Below are positions 16,325-24,695 of a DNA stretch of 64,000 bases, piece by piece. The translations under genes and the position numbers were made by a program. The stretch lies in assembly GCF_044761985.1 (NCBI RefSeq), contig NZ_JBIWDK010000001.1, forward strand, positions 62,001-126,000, read 5' to 3'. Below the pieces are notes generated by a model, which did no database searches, was not told where the DNA came from, and saw nothing but the letters and a program-made list of their open reading frames with translations. The DNA is from Peribacillus sp044761985. Its GTDB lineage: Bacteria > Bacillota > Bacilli > Bacillales > DSM-1321. The first letter of the stretch is position 1, and every line of letters starts with the position of its first letter.

Positions 16325-16891
16325 ATGAAAAAGGGTTGGTTAATCGGACTAGTAGTCGTGGTCCTGCTTATCATTTTTGGCGCGACTTCCTATAACAGCC
16401 TCGTCAGCAGCAGTGAAGATGTGGACAATAAGTGGTCACAGGTGGATAACCAATTAAAACGAAGGGCGGATTTAATACCGAACCTTGTAGAAACGGTAAA
16501 AGGTTATGCCTCACATGAAACGGAGGCCATTAAAGCGGTAAGTGATGCCCGTGCGAAGTTAGCCGGTGCCAATACTACCGAAGATGCAATCGGTGCTGAT
16601 CAAGAACTGAGCGGGGCCTTGAGTCGTCTCTTGGTGGTAGTGGAGAAGTATCCAAATCTTAAGGCTAATGAGAACTTCAAAAGTCTTATGGATAGCTTGG
16701 AAGGAACGGAGAACCGCTTGACTGTGGCAAGAAAAGATTATAACGACCAGGTCACCTCGTATAACAAGGAAATTAAACGTTTTCCAAAGAACATGATGGC
16801 AGGTGCATTCGGCTTTGATGCGAGACCGTATTATGAAGTGAGTGAACAAGATAAAGAAACACCAAAGGTTGATTTCGGGAGCGATAAGTAA
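16325..16891 (+). CDS. LemA-family membrane protein
   Basis: A 188-residue protein with one N-terminal membrane segment (about residues 5–23) and the typical LemA coiled-coil core (YNSLVSSSEDVDNKWSQVDNQLKRRADLIPNLVETVKGYASHE). The molecular role of LemA proteins is not established. It overlaps by one base (TAATG) with a TPM-domain gene, a pairing common in bacteria that suggests the two act together at the membrane. Confidence 0.9.
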   Translation: MKKGWLIGLVVVVLLIIFGATSYNSLVSSSEDVDNKWSQVDNQLKRRADLIPNLVETVKGYASHETEAIKAVSDARAKLAGANTTEDAIGADQELSGALSRLLVVVEKYPNLKANENFKSLMDSLEGTENRLTVARKDYNDQVTSYNKEIKRFPKNMMAGAFGFDARPYYEVSEQDKETPKVDFGSDK

Positions 16892-17658
16892 TGAAAAAGC
16901 TTGCTGTGTTTGCGCTCCTTTTCCTTTTCACTTTCAACTTTGCAAACGTAGTCGCAGCAGAACCGAATATCCCAAAACCAGTTGGTGACATCTACGTCCA
17001 GGACTTTGCCGGCGTATTGAATGAGCAGGAAAAAGCCGAGTTAATTGAGTTGGGAAAAAGGTTGGAGGATGCCAGCAAAGCACAGGTGGCCGTGTTGACC
17101 GTCAATTCCATGGAAGGCTCTGAAATCGAAGAATATTCTGTTGAGGCTTTAAGGTCATTCAAACTCGGCGATGCGGATTTGAACAATGGAGTCCTTATTG
17201 TTCTCGCCGTCGAGGAAAAGAAAATTCGGATCGAAGTGGGGTACGGATTGGAAGGGGCCATTACGGATATCCAATCAGGACAGATATTGGACAATGTGGC
17301 CATTCCGCATTTGAAGGCGAATCAATACAATCTTGCTCTGACTGAAACATATAAGGCCGTCTATAATGAGGTTTTACAAGAGTACAATCTAGGGGAAGAC
17401 TTTTACCAAGAATATGCCGTTCAACCGGAAGAAAATACCCAGCTATCGGGCATTCAGATTTTCTTCATCATCATCGTAGCGATTATTGTGGTCTTTTTGG
17501 ATGCTAAACTTTTCAAAGGATTTTTCCTTCAAACCTTACTCAATATCCTCTTGATGTTCATCAGTCGCGGAGGCGGAGGGGGCGGCCGTGGCGGTGGCGG
17601 TCCTCGAGGCGGAGGCGGAGGAAGTTCGGGAGGCGGAGGTTCCAGCAGGGGTTGGTAG
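16891..17658 (+). CDS. TPM-domain (YgcG-like) secreted or membrane protein
   Basis: A 255-residue protein: signal peptide (1–~22, ending VVAAEP), a TPM phosphatase-like domain (~30–160; DFAGVLNEQEKAEL, KAQVAVLTVNSMEG, RIEVGYGLEGAITD), a membrane segment (~185–205) and a tail that is almost pure Gly with some Arg and Ser. The same layout is typical of YgcG proteins encoded beside LemA. The Gly-rich end is low complexity and its GGCGGAGGC repeats create false frames on the other strand. Confidence 0.88.
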   Translation: MKKLAVFALLFLFTFNFANVVAAEPNIPKPVGDIYVQDFAGVLNEQEKAELIELGKRLEDASKAQVAVLTVNSMEGSEIEEYSVEALRSFKLGDADLNNGVLIVLAVEEKKIRIEVGYGLEGAITDIQSGQILDNVAIPHLKANQYNLALTETYKAVYNEVLQEYNLGEDFYQEYAVQPEENTQLSGIQIFFIIIVAIIVVFLDAKLFKGFFLQTLLNILLMFISRGGGGGGRGGGGPRGGGGGSSGGGGSSRGW

Positions 17659-17696
17659 AAAGGCAGGGCCGTGCATCCGGTCTTCAGAGTGTAGAC

Positions 17697-17734
17697 AAAA
17701 GGGGGTCGGAATTATTAAGTTCCGCTCCCCTTTT
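17697..17734 (+). terminator. Possible terminator after the TPM gene
   Basis: AAAAGGGG…CGGAA (17697–17711) pairs imperfectly with TTCCG…CCCCTTTT (17720–17734). Only a short T-run follows. Confidence 0.5.
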
Positions 17735-17909
17735 GAAATTCCTTTCGAATCTTCGCCTAAACTTGCCATGTCCAATTGGGCATCTTCTATACATTCAGGG
17801 CAGCCTCCATTTTAAGAACCAAATGTTCGATGCCACCAGTTGATTTTCCCGTTTTCATATCAAGTCGATCTCGCTGAATAGATTCGTGTTTAGAAAAAGT
17901 TAAAACAAA

Positions 17910-18034
17910 GTTGATTGGAACGGAAGGTACGAGACTCCTGCGGGAAAAGCGTGTCTACGGGAGACCTCGCAGGCGAAAGCCGAGGAGGCTCGCGGACCGC
18001 CCGCGGAAAGCGAGTACCTGGAGTGGAAATCAAC
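17910..18034. repeat. Dispersed Bacillus-type intergenic repeat, structured
   Basis: A 125-base, GC-rich block bounded by complementary ends GTTGATT (17910–17916) and AATCAAC (18028–18034). Its interior (GAGACTCCTGCGGGAAAAGC, GCCGAGGAGGCTCGCGGACC, CCGCGGAAAGCGAG) can fold into several stems such as CCTGCG/CGCAGG and CTCGC/GCGAG. I recognise this as the kind of repeat scattered between genes in many Bacillaceae. It encodes no transposase and could be a MITE-like or structured RNA element. The 17659–18186 gap holds only this repeat and the two hairpins listed. Confidence 0.75.
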
Positions 18035-18081
18035 GTCCGCATTGTACAAGCCATAAAAAAAGAGTTTATCTACATTCTGAG

Positions 18082-18103
18082 GACCGGGAAACCGGTCTTT
18101 TTT
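18082..18103 (+). terminator. Rho-independent terminator after the repeat
   Basis: GACCGG (18082–18087) pairs with CCGGTC (18092–18097), followed by a seven-base T-run. Confidence 0.75.
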
Positions 18104-18186
18104 CTTGCCTGAAAAAGGAATGGAAAACCTTTCAGTACATCTAATGGAGGGGAGGAAGCAATACTAAAAATGTTCGGAGGGGCGGG

Positions 18187-18648
18187 ATGACTTTGCGGAC
18201 GTTTTCTGTATTGAAGGGGTTGCCGGTTTTTACTGCCCAGGGTGAGAAAATCGGGATGGTTCACGATTTGTCACTATCAGATGCTGGGCTGGTGAACGGT
18301 CTGGTCATCCATCGGCAAGCATTATTCAAGAAGGATCTTCTTCTGGCACTGGAAGATATCTTTTCCTTTGGTCCCGATGGGGTCGTCCTGCAACAGGATA
18401 TGACACCAAAGAAAATGATGGACGATTCCATCTGGTTTTCAAAGGATCAGGTAGTGGGTCGTATGCTTCTTTCAGAAATGGGCGACGAGCTAGGCTTACT
18501 GCAGGACGTATATTTTCTGGAAAAAATGGGCACGATTATAGCGTATGAAACAACGGATGGTTTTTTCTCAGAATCGACAGTGATTGAGTCAAAACAACCA
18601 CCTACTTTAGGGAAGGATGCCATCATTGTTTCAGTTTATGAACAGTGA
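18187..18648 (+). CDS. yrrD: PRC-barrel domain protein YrrD
   Basis: A 153-residue protein with two PRC-barrel-like β-units (TFSVLKGLPVFTAQGEKIGMVHDLSLSD and VVGRMLLSEMGDELGLLQDVYF). PRC barrels are small RNA- or protein-binding folds; the B. subtilis YrrD role is unknown. Start at ATG 18187 directly behind GGAGGGGCGGG. The downstream Zn-ribbon gene begins 10 bases after its stop, so both are probably co-transcribed. Confidence 0.82.
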   Translation: MTLRTFSVLKGLPVFTAQGEKIGMVHDLSLSDAGLVNGLVIHRQALFKKDLLLALEDIFSFGPDGVVLQQDMTPKKMMDDSIWFSKDQVVGRMLLSEMGDELGLLQDVYFLEKMGTIIAYETTDGFFSESTVIESKQPPTLGKDAIIVSVYEQ

Positions 18649-18658
18649 GGTGTCCATT

Positions 18659-18856
18659 TTGGAAATACAATGTCCGAATTGTCGCAGTAAGGATGTCGGG
18701 AAAATTGGCGTAAACCAATTTTATTGTTGGAATTGTTTTATAGAAATGACCATTTCTGAAGGTTTGATCAACACGCATCAGGTCGAAGAAGATGGAAGTT
18801 TAAGCTCTTTGGATGATTTGTTCGAGGAAAATGACCGCCGCTTCAAATGTAATTAA
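18659..18856 (+). CDS. Small zinc-ribbon protein
   Basis: A 65-residue protein with two Cys pairs, CPNC and CWNC, separated by 16 residues, a classic zinc ribbon, followed by an acidic tail (EEDGSLSSLDDLFEEN). Start chosen at TTG 18659 because GAGGTG (18647–18652) lies six bases upstream; an in-frame ATG farther up sits inside yrrD. Likely nucleic-acid or protein binding; exact role unknown. Confidence 0.75.
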   Translation: MEIQCPNCRSKDVGKIGVNQFYCWNCFIEMTISEGLINTHQVEEDGSLSSLDDLFEENDRRFKCN

Positions 18857-18873
18857 CGGAAGAGGTGCATGTA

Positions 18874-18963
18874 ATGGCTAGACGATTCATGAACATGATG
18901 AATTCTAAAACGATAAACAAAAAAATGAAGAGAATTCGAAAGAAAATAAAATCGATGCTCTAA
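18874..18963 (+). CDS. Very basic 29-residue peptide
   Basis: ATG 18874 follows AAGAGGTG and opens 29 codons ending in TAA. The peptide reads MARRFMNMMN, then a KKMKRIRKKIK-type basic helix. It resembles the basic C-terminal part of small YrzQ-type Bacillus proteins (DUF3918), whose hydrophobic N-terminal half is absent here. It is placed 17 bases after the zinc-ribbon gene and just before a terminator, as expected for a last gene in an operon. Confidence 0.6.
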   Translation: MARRFMNMMNSKTINKKMKRIRKKIKSML

Positions 18964-18975
18964 CCATTTGAAAAG

Positions 18976-19000
18976 GCGATGCAATGATTGCATCGCTTTT
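18976..19000 (+). terminator. Terminator of the yrrD cluster
   Basis: GCGATGCAA (18976–18984) pairs with TTGCATCGC (18988–18996), followed by TTTT. Confidence 0.85.
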
Positions 19001-19064
19001 CTAGTATATGGGTATGAAAAACCCTTCCCCTTCGAATAATAAGTGGGCTAGGGAGGTGGGTAAG

Positions 19065-20141
19065 GTGAGTATTCGCATGAAATGGTTTTATCGACTCGGT
19101 TTTTTGTTGCTCTTATTTTTCATCATCTATATTTTTATGAAACTGAAGCCTATGTGGGGTCCCGTTGTTACGGTGGTTTTAACAGTCCTACTGCCATTTT
19201 TCATCGGAGCGTTCATTAGTTACTTGCTGCATCCGGTCGTGGAATTCTTGAACAAAAAAGGGATGCGCCGTTGGCTATCGATTGTGATTATTTATTTGGT
19301 TTTTTTCGGAGGAATCGGATTTGCGGTATATAAGGGAATTCCCATGATGACCAGTCAAGTACGGGAACTTTCGGAGAGTGTACCGGAACTGGTTGAACAA
19401 TATCGGAGCAGGGTGGAAAAGCTTAATCATCAAACCGCAGACTGGCCGTTCGGCATCCACGAACGATTCGAGGAAGGCGTTGTCCTTTTTGAAAATTGGT
19501 TAAGTGAAATGCCGGAAAAGCTGATGGACTTCGCCTTGAAACTATTCGATTTCGTACTTTTAATTGGCATCATCCCATTCATCGCTTTTTATATCCTGAA
19601 AGATTTTGCTTCTTTGAAAAGGATGGCCTGGTACATGACGCCGAAAAGGTGGCGCAAGCAGGGCCGTGCCTTTGTCCAAGATGTCGATGCTTCTCTTGGG
19701 GGATATATCCGGGGACAGATTATCGTATGTGTTGCGATCGGCGTGATTTCATCCTTGCTGTTTTGGATCACCGGGATGGAATATCCTTTATTATTGGGTG
19801 CAATCATCGGGATAACGAACGTAATCCCTTATTTTGGTCCCATCATCGGGGCCATTCCAGCGGTCATCATAGCCGCTACCATTTCTGTCAAAATGGTGAT
19901 CATCGTCGTTGTCATCGTGGCCATCCTGCAATTTCTTGAAGGGAATATTTTGTCGCCACTCATTGTCGGGAAAAGCCTTCATATGCACCCACTTTTCATC
20001 ATGTTTGCCCTCCTGGCTGGTGGTGAGGTAGGCGGAATTATTGGAATGGTGCTTGCAATCCCGATTTTGGCCATTTTGAAAGTTTTCGTGCAGCATGCCA
20101 GGGTTCATTTCAGAAAGAGGCCGCCGCTTATTGACAAATAA
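19065..20141 (+). CDS. yrrI: AI-2E family transporter YrrI
   Basis: A 358-residue membrane protein of the AI-2E/PerM family with about eight membrane segments and the family signature around GAIIGITNVIPYFGPIIGAIPA (residues ~245–265) and PLIVGKSLHMHPLFIMFALLAGG. Family members export small molecules or ions; the substrate here is unknown. Start chosen at GTG 19065 because GGGAGGTGGG (19051–19060) precedes it; an ATG at 19008 lacks a comparable site. The 3' end overlaps the alaS promoter. Confidence 0.85.
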   Translation: MSIRMKWFYRLGFLLLLFFIIYIFMKLKPMWGPVVTVVLTVLLPFFIGAFISYLLHPVVEFLNKKGMRRWLSIVIIYLVFFGGIGFAVYKGIPMMTSQVRELSESVPELVEQYRSRVEKLNHQTADWPFGIHERFEEGVVLFENWLSEMPEKLMDFALKLFDFVLLIGIIPFIAFYILKDFASLKRMAWYMTPKRWRKQGRAFVQDVDASLGGYIRGQIIVCVAIGVISSLLFWITGMEYPLLLGAIIGITNVIPYFGPIIGAIPAVIIAATISVKMVIIVVVIVAILQFLEGNILSPLIVGKSLHMHPLFIMFALLAGGEVGGIIGMVLAIPILAILKVFVQHARVHFRKRPPLIDK

Positions 20142-20159
20142 AACTCTTGTGAATATAAT
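20131..20159 (+). promoter_or_regulatory. Consensus σA promoter for the alaS T-box
   Basis: TTGACA (20131–20136) and TATAAT (20154–20159) are both perfect and 17 bases apart. The −35 box lies within the last codons of yrrI. Confidence 0.9.
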
Positions 20160-20179
20160 CCAATACATAAGATAATTCG

Positions 20180-20407
20180 TTGAAGGACGAAGTATGCTGA
20201 AGACCATCTAAAAGAGAGGCATCCCCTTAGGCTGAAAGGGATGGCGAGGTGAAGAGCAGCAGAAAGCTAGTCCGGAGAGCAGTTAATACCTGCCGTCTTG
20301 CCGCGTTAAGGCATTTATGAAGGTGATGGACAAGGTGTTTTATGTGTCCATAATCAGGGTGGTACCGCGAGTTGACTCTCGTCCCTGTTTTTGGGATGGG
20401 AGTTTTT
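20180..20407 (+). promoter_or_regulatory. T-box leader sensing tRNA-Ala, specifier GCU
   Basis: Stem I base GGAC (20185–20188)/GTCC with a loop-E strand GAAGTA opens the leader. The opposite strand reads GAAA then GCT (20266–20268) then A, which is the specifier codon for alanine. The conserved T-box AGGGTGGTACCGCG is at 20356–20369, with TGGT ready to pair the ACCA end of uncharged tRNA. The terminator (ACTCTCGTCCC 20375–20385, GGGATGGGAGT 20393–20403, then Ts) is the off state. Uncharged tRNA-Ala should favour the antiterminator and switch on alaS. Confidence 0.93.
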
Positions 20408-20449
20408 GTCGTGCGCAAAATTACATATTTTTTAGAGGAGGATATATAG

Positions 20450-23086
20450 ATGAAGTATTTAACTGGTGCTCAAATCCGCCAAATGTATTTAGATTTCTTT
20501 AGTGAAAAAGGTCATAATATCGAACCAAGCGCGTCATTGGTTCCGCATGAAGATCCATCATTGCTATGGATCAATTCCGGGGTAGCCACATTGAAAAAAT
20601 ATTTTGACGGACGGGTGATTCCTGAGAATCCAAGAATTACGAATGCTCAAAAAGCAATCCGTACAAATGATATCGAGAACGTGGGGAAAACAGCACGCCA
20701 TCATACATTCTTTGAAATGCTTGGTAACTTCTCCATTGGTGAGTACTTTAAAGAAGAAGCGATCACATGGGCTTGGGAATTCCTGACCGACGAAAGGTGG
20801 ATTGGTTTCGACAAAGAAAAGTTAGCCGTAACCATCCATCCGGAAGATGAAGAAGCATTCGAGATTTGGAACAAGAAAATCGGCATTCCTGCTGAACGAA
20901 TCATTCGTCTGGAAGAAAACTTCTGGGATATCGGTGAAGGTCCGAGTGGCCCGAATACGGAGATTTTCTATGATCGTGGACCTGAATATGGAGATGACCC
21001 GAATGACCCAGAATTATTCCCAGGTGGCGAAAATGAACGTCATCTAGAAGTCTGGAACCTTGTGTTCTCTCAATTCAACCATAATCCGGACGGTTCTTAC
21101 ACACCGCTTCCAAAGAAAAATATAGATACAGGCATGGGGCTTGAGCGTATGGCTTCTGTCGTGCAGAATGTAGCAACCAACTATGATACGGACCTCTTCA
21201 CGCCGATCATTCATGCGGTAGAAGAAATCGCCGATGTGAAATATGGTGTCGATTCCGAGAAAGATGTGGCATTCAAAGTCATCGCCGACCATATCCGGAC
21301 CGTGGCATTCGCTGTTGGGGATGGGGCACTTCCATCCAATGAAGGAAGAGGCTATGTATTACGTCGTTTACTGCGCAGAGCGGTTCGCTATGCTAAGCAA
21401 ATCAACATCAACCGTCCATTCATGTTTGAACTTGTGACAGTGGTGGGCGAAATCATGAAGGATTTCTACCCAGAAGTTCTCGACAAGAAGGACTTCATTG
21501 CGAAAGTGGTCAAAAATGAAGAAGAACGTTTCCATGAAACGCTTCATGATGGTCTTGCAATCCTTTCTGAAGTCATCAAGAAGGAAAAAGAAAAAGGCAA
21601 CACGGTCATTCCTGGTAGCGATGCATTCCGTTTGTATGATACATACGGCTTCCCGATTGAGTTGACGGAGGAATATGCGGAAGAAGAAGGCATGACAGTT
21701 GACCAAGATGGCTTCGCAAAAGAGATGGAAGCGCAACGCGAACGTGCACGTTCTGCTCGCCAAGATGTAGACTCCATGCAAATCCAAGGTGGAATATTAG
21801 GTGAGATTAAAGTCGAAAGTGAATTTGTCGGATATGAACAAGCTTCAATTGAAGCGAAAATCGTAGCCATCGTGAAAAATGGTGAGCTTACGACGGAAGC
21901 ACATGAAGGCGAAGATGTACAGGTAATCCTGGATAAAACGCCATTCTATGCGGAAAGCGGCGGGCAGATTGCCGATAAAGGAACGCTTGTGAGTGAATTG
22001 GTGAAAGTGGATGTCCTTGATGTGCAAAAAGCACCGAATGGCCAAAACCTACACCGTGTCACGGTTACGGCGGGTACATTAACAACTGATGCAACAGTCA
22101 TGGCAGCGGTCAATCAAGAAAACCGCATCCAGATTACGAAAAACCACACGGCTACACATCTTCTACACCAAGCTTTGAAGGATGTCTTAGGAACGCATGT
22201 CAATCAAGCCGGATCGCTTGTACAAGCGGAACGCCTTCGTTTTGACTTCTCACACTTCGGTCAGATTACGGCAGAAGAAATTGAACAAATCGAAACGATT
22301 GTAAACGAAAAAATTTGGCAAAGCTTACAAGTGAATACGGAATATAAAAATATCGAAGAAGCAAAAGCGATGGGTGCGATGGCCCTATTCGGTGAGAAAT
22401 ATGGCAAGATTGTCCGTGTCGTTCAAATAGGCGACTATAGCCTTGAGCTATGTGGTGGTGTCCATGTACCGAATACAGCGGTGATCGGCTTATTCAAAAT
22501 TGTTTCTGAAAGTGGCATCGGGGCGGGTACACGCCGGATTGAAGCCGTTACAGGAGCTGGAGCCTACAACTTGATGGCTGAACAGATTCATGTATTGAAG
22601 GATGCAGCGTCTAAATTGAAAACGAATATGAAGGATGTTCCTGCAAGAATCGAAACCATTTTGGCGGATGCTAAAGAACTTCAACGTGAGAACGACAGCC
22701 TTGCTGCTAAATTAAGCAATATCGAAGCGGGAAGCCTTGTTTCGAACGTAAAAGAAATCAATGGCGTGAAAGTCCTTGTGGCCAAAGTCCAAGCTACTGA
22801 CATGAATAATTTACGTGCAATGGCAGATGAGTTAAAACAAAAACTTGATTCAGTCATTATCGTGTTGGGATCGGCTCAAGGAGATAAAGTCAACTTAATA
22901 GCCGGCGTTACGAAAGATTACATCGATCGCGGTTTCCATGCAGGTAAATTGATTAAAGAAGTCGCTACACGTTGCGGTGGCGGAGGCGGTGGACGCCCAG
23001 ATATGGCACAAGCAGGTGGGAAAGACCCAGAAAAATTGGATGCGGCACTTAATTTTGTTGAAGAATGGGTCCTAACGATTTCATAA
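20450..23086 (+). CDS. alaS: Alanyl-tRNA synthetase
   Basis: An 878-residue class IIc synthetase of full length. It shows the N-terminal catalytic core (RQMYLDFF, GMGLERMASV), an editing domain with HTATHLLH zinc ligands and CGGVHV, and the C-terminal DHHA1 domain with the Gly-rich RCGGGGGGRPDMAQAGG. It charges tRNA-Ala and clears mischarged Ser and Gly. Expression is set by the T-box upstream. Ribosome binding site AGAGGAGG. Confidence 0.97.
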   Translation: MKYLTGAQIRQMYLDFFSEKGHNIEPSASLVPHEDPSLLWINSGVATLKKYFDGRVIPENPRITNAQKAIRTNDIENVGKTARHHTFFEMLGNFSIGEYFKEEAITWAWEFLTDERWIGFDKEKLAVTIHPEDEEAFEIWNKKIGIPAERIIRLEENFWDIGEGPSGPNTEIFYDRGPEYGDDPNDPELFPGGENERHLEVWNLVFSQFNHNPDGSYTPLPKKNIDTGMGLERMASVVQNVATNYDTDLFTPIIHAVEEIADVKYGVDSEKDVAFKVIADHIRTVAFAVGDGALPSNEGRGYVLRRLLRRAVRYAKQININRPFMFELVTVVGEIMKDFYPEVLDKKDFIAKVVKNEEERFHETLHDGLAILSEVIKKEKEKGNTVIPGSDAFRLYDTYGFPIELTEEYAEEEGMTVDQDGFAKEMEAQRERARSARQDVDSMQIQGGILGEIKVESEFVGYEQASIEAKIVAIVKNGELTTEAHEGEDVQVILDKTPFYAESGGQIADKGTLVSELVKVDVLDVQKAPNGQNLHRVTVTAGTLTTDATVMAAVNQENRIQITKNHTATHLLHQALKDVLGTHVNQAGSLVQAERLRFDFSHFGQITAEEIEQIETIVNEKIWQSLQVNTEYKNIEEAKAMGAMALFGEKYGKIVRVVQIGDYSLELCGGVHVPNTAVIGLFKIVSESGIGAGTRRIEAVTGAGAYNLMAEQIHVLKDAASKLKTNMKDVPARIETILADAKELQRENDSLAAKLSNIEAGSLVSNVKEINGVKVLVAKVQATDMNNLRAMADELKQKLDSVIIVLGSAQGDKVNLIAGVTKDYIDRGFHAGKLIKEVATRCGGGGGGRPDMAQAGGKDPEKLDAALNFVEEWVLTIS

Positions 23087-23153
23087 TCAGTGAAAAGTGT
23101 TGTACAATGAGGTAATGATGGAATTCTAAGACGCTGAGGAGAGGTGTATGATA

Positions 23154-23423
23154 ATGAGTTCCTTTGATAAAACGATGAAGTTCAATTTCCCTGAAGAACC
23201 ATTCGAAAGAGATGTTCAGCAAGTCTTGTCAAAAGTGTATGTGGCTCTCCAGGAAAAAGGGTATAATCCGATTAACCAGATTGTCGGTTATTTATTATCA
23301 GGTGACCCGGCCTATATCCCGCGCCATATGGATGCTCGCAACTTAATCCGCAAGCTGGAACGCGATGAAATCATTGAAGAATTGGTCAAATCGTATCTTA
23401 AGAACCATCGAGAGGAATACTAA
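23154..23423 (+). CDS. yrzL: IreB-family regulatory phosphoprotein YrzL
   Basis: An 89-residue protein of the UPF0297/IreB family (SSFDKTMKFNFPEE, YNPINQIVGYLLSGDPAYIPRHMDARNLIRKLERDE). In Enterococcus the homologue IreB is phosphorylated by the PASTA kinase IreK and affects cephalosporin tolerance. ATG 23154 preferred over ATG 23148, which crowds the GGAGAGG site. Stop overlaps the ruvX start (TAATG). Confidence 0.92.
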   Translation: MSSFDKTMKFNFPEEPFERDVQQVLSKVYVALQEKGYNPINQIVGYLLSGDPAYIPRHMDARNLIRKLERDEIIEELVKSYLKNHREEY

Positions 23424-23848
23424 TGCGCACAATGGGTCTTGATTTAGGTTCAAAAACCATCGGTGTCGCCGTGAGTGACGCGATGGGTTGGACTGCACAA
23501 GGATTGGAAACAATCAAAATTAACGAAGCTGGAAACGAATTCGGCTTAAAACGTCTCAAGGAAATCATACAAGAATACGAAGTTTCTAAGATTGTCATTG
23601 GTCTCCCGAAAAACATGAACGGAACCATTGGCCCGCGCGGCGAAATCAGTCAAGAATTCGCCAAGCGCTTAGAATGGAAATTCAAGCTGCCAGTGTTTCT
23701 CTGGGACGAACGGTTGACAACGATGGCAGCTGAACGTGTCCTTCTCGAGGCGGACGTGAGCCGAAGTAAACGCAAGAAAGTCATTGATAAAATGGCAGCT
23801 GTCATGATTCTACAAGGGTTCTTGGACAGACAAACAAATTCAATATGA
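23423..23848 (+). CDS. ruvX: RuvX/YqgF pre-16S rRNA nuclease
   Basis: A 141-residue RNase H-like fold with the YqgF hallmarks: MGLDLGSKTIGVAVSDAMGWTAQ at the N-terminus, VIGLPKNMNG, and the late DERLTT. YqgF matures the 5' end of 16S rRNA; the older Holliday-junction resolvase name is a fold-based guess. Coupled to yrzL by a one-base stop/start overlap and followed by yrzB after 11 bases, the usual Firmicutes trio. Confidence 0.93.
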   Translation: MRTMGLDLGSKTIGVAVSDAMGWTAQGLETIKINEAGNEFGLKRLKEIIQEYEVSKIVIGLPKNMNGTIGPRGEISQEFAKRLEWKFKLPVFLWDERLTTMAAERVLLEADVSRSKRKKVIDKMAAVMILQGFLDRQTNSI

Positions 23849-23859
23849 GGTGAAGATAA

Positions 23860-24156
23860 ATGGAACACGGTGAAAACAATATTACAGTAGTAGATGAGAA
23901 TGGTAACGAACAGCTTTGTGAGATCTTATTCACATTTGACTCTGAGAAATTCAACAAATCTTACGTACTTTATTACCCAATGTCTGCTGAAGATGACGAG
24001 GAAGAAATTGAAATCCACGCTTCATCATTCACACCAAGTGAAGACAGCAAAGATGGTGAGCTTGCTCCAATCGAAACTGAAGAAGAGTGGGATCTAGTGG
24101 AGGAAATGTTGAATACATTCCTTGATAATGAAGAAGCAGAAGAAGAAGGAAGATAA
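23860..24156 (+). CDS. yrzB: UPF0473 / DUF1292 protein YrzB
   Basis: A 98-residue, strongly acidic protein with the DUF1292 pattern (ITVVDENGNEQLCEILFTFDSEKFNKSYVLYYP). Function unknown; always the partner of yrzL and ruvX. Third gene of that operon, closed by a strong terminator. Confidence 0.9.
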   Translation: MEHGENNITVVDENGNEQLCEILFTFDSEKFNKSYVLYYPMSAEDDEEEIEIHASSFTPSEDSKDGELAPIETEEEWDLVEEMLNTFLDNEEAEEEGR

Positions 24157-24162
24157 TTTCTC

Positions 24163-24198
24163 AAAAACTGGCCTTGTATCCCAAGGCCAGTTTTTTTA
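24163..24198 (+). terminator. Terminator of yrzL–ruvX–yrzB
   Basis: AAAAACTGGCCTTG (24163–24176) pairs with CAAGGCCAGTTTTT (24182–24195), followed by more T. On the minus strand it can also end the small gene at 24214–24369. Confidence 0.93.
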
Positions 24199-24213
24199 GT
24201 ATGTCCCCATCCC

Positions 24214-24369
24214 TTATCTTTTCTCCACAAACAAGAGAATAAAAGTAGCGACTGGACCTAAAACTAATGATAATAGAAACCAATTTAAACCCGTTCTGTT
24301 TTTACCCTGGGCAATTCCGGCATTGATTAATGCTAATGTGCCCCACCCCATGACATAGGAATTATCCAT
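24214..24369 (-). CDS. Small 51-residue membrane protein
   Basis: On the minus strand AAAGGTGTGG precedes ATG 24369. The 51-residue product starts MDNSYVMGWGTLALINAGIA, then GKNRTGLNWFLLSLVLGPVA and a hydrophobic FILLF end with EKR. Two short membrane helices joined by a basic, Gly-containing turn resemble the small 'N-x-x-GK-x-R/GPxA' membrane modules seen in superinfection-immunity-type proteins. Function unknown. Convergent with yrzB and probably shares its terminator. Confidence 0.7.
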   Translation of the reverse strand: MDNSYVMGWGTLALINAGIAQGKNRTGLNWFLLSLVLGPVATFILLFVEKR

Positions 24370-24695
24370 TTTTCCACACCTTTCCACACTAAAAGGATTT
24401 TATCATGAATATCCAAATAGTTGTATGAATTAAAGGACCTGATACAACGAAGTTCGGAAAATTCATTGTATTTACATAGACGGGAACCTATCACTTTATT
24501 CCTATAAAATAACCACCTTCTATTGACAAAACTGGCCTTCTTTTGCCATAAATAGAGTAGGAACGAAGGTAGTTATACAAAAAACATGTATTTTTTTGTA
24601 GGTTTTAGTATAATATTCGAAGCAAAGTTATAATTAGAGAAAGCATCTTCTAGAAACAATCTGTAGTGGGTGTGCAGTTTGCAGGGGGAATGGAA
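24370..24695. other. Non-coding stretch before mltG
   Basis: No gene is visible here. A TATAAT at 24609–24614 is a likely −10 for mltG, though its −35 region (around 24586) is poor. TTGACA at 24522–24527 lacks a good partner at normal distance. Confidence 0.5.

Noticed and set aside
17911..18144. Two overlapping ORFs of 65–77 codons in the dispersed repeat
   Set aside because: They lie in a GC-rich structured repeat, have no ribosome binding site and no recognisable domain.
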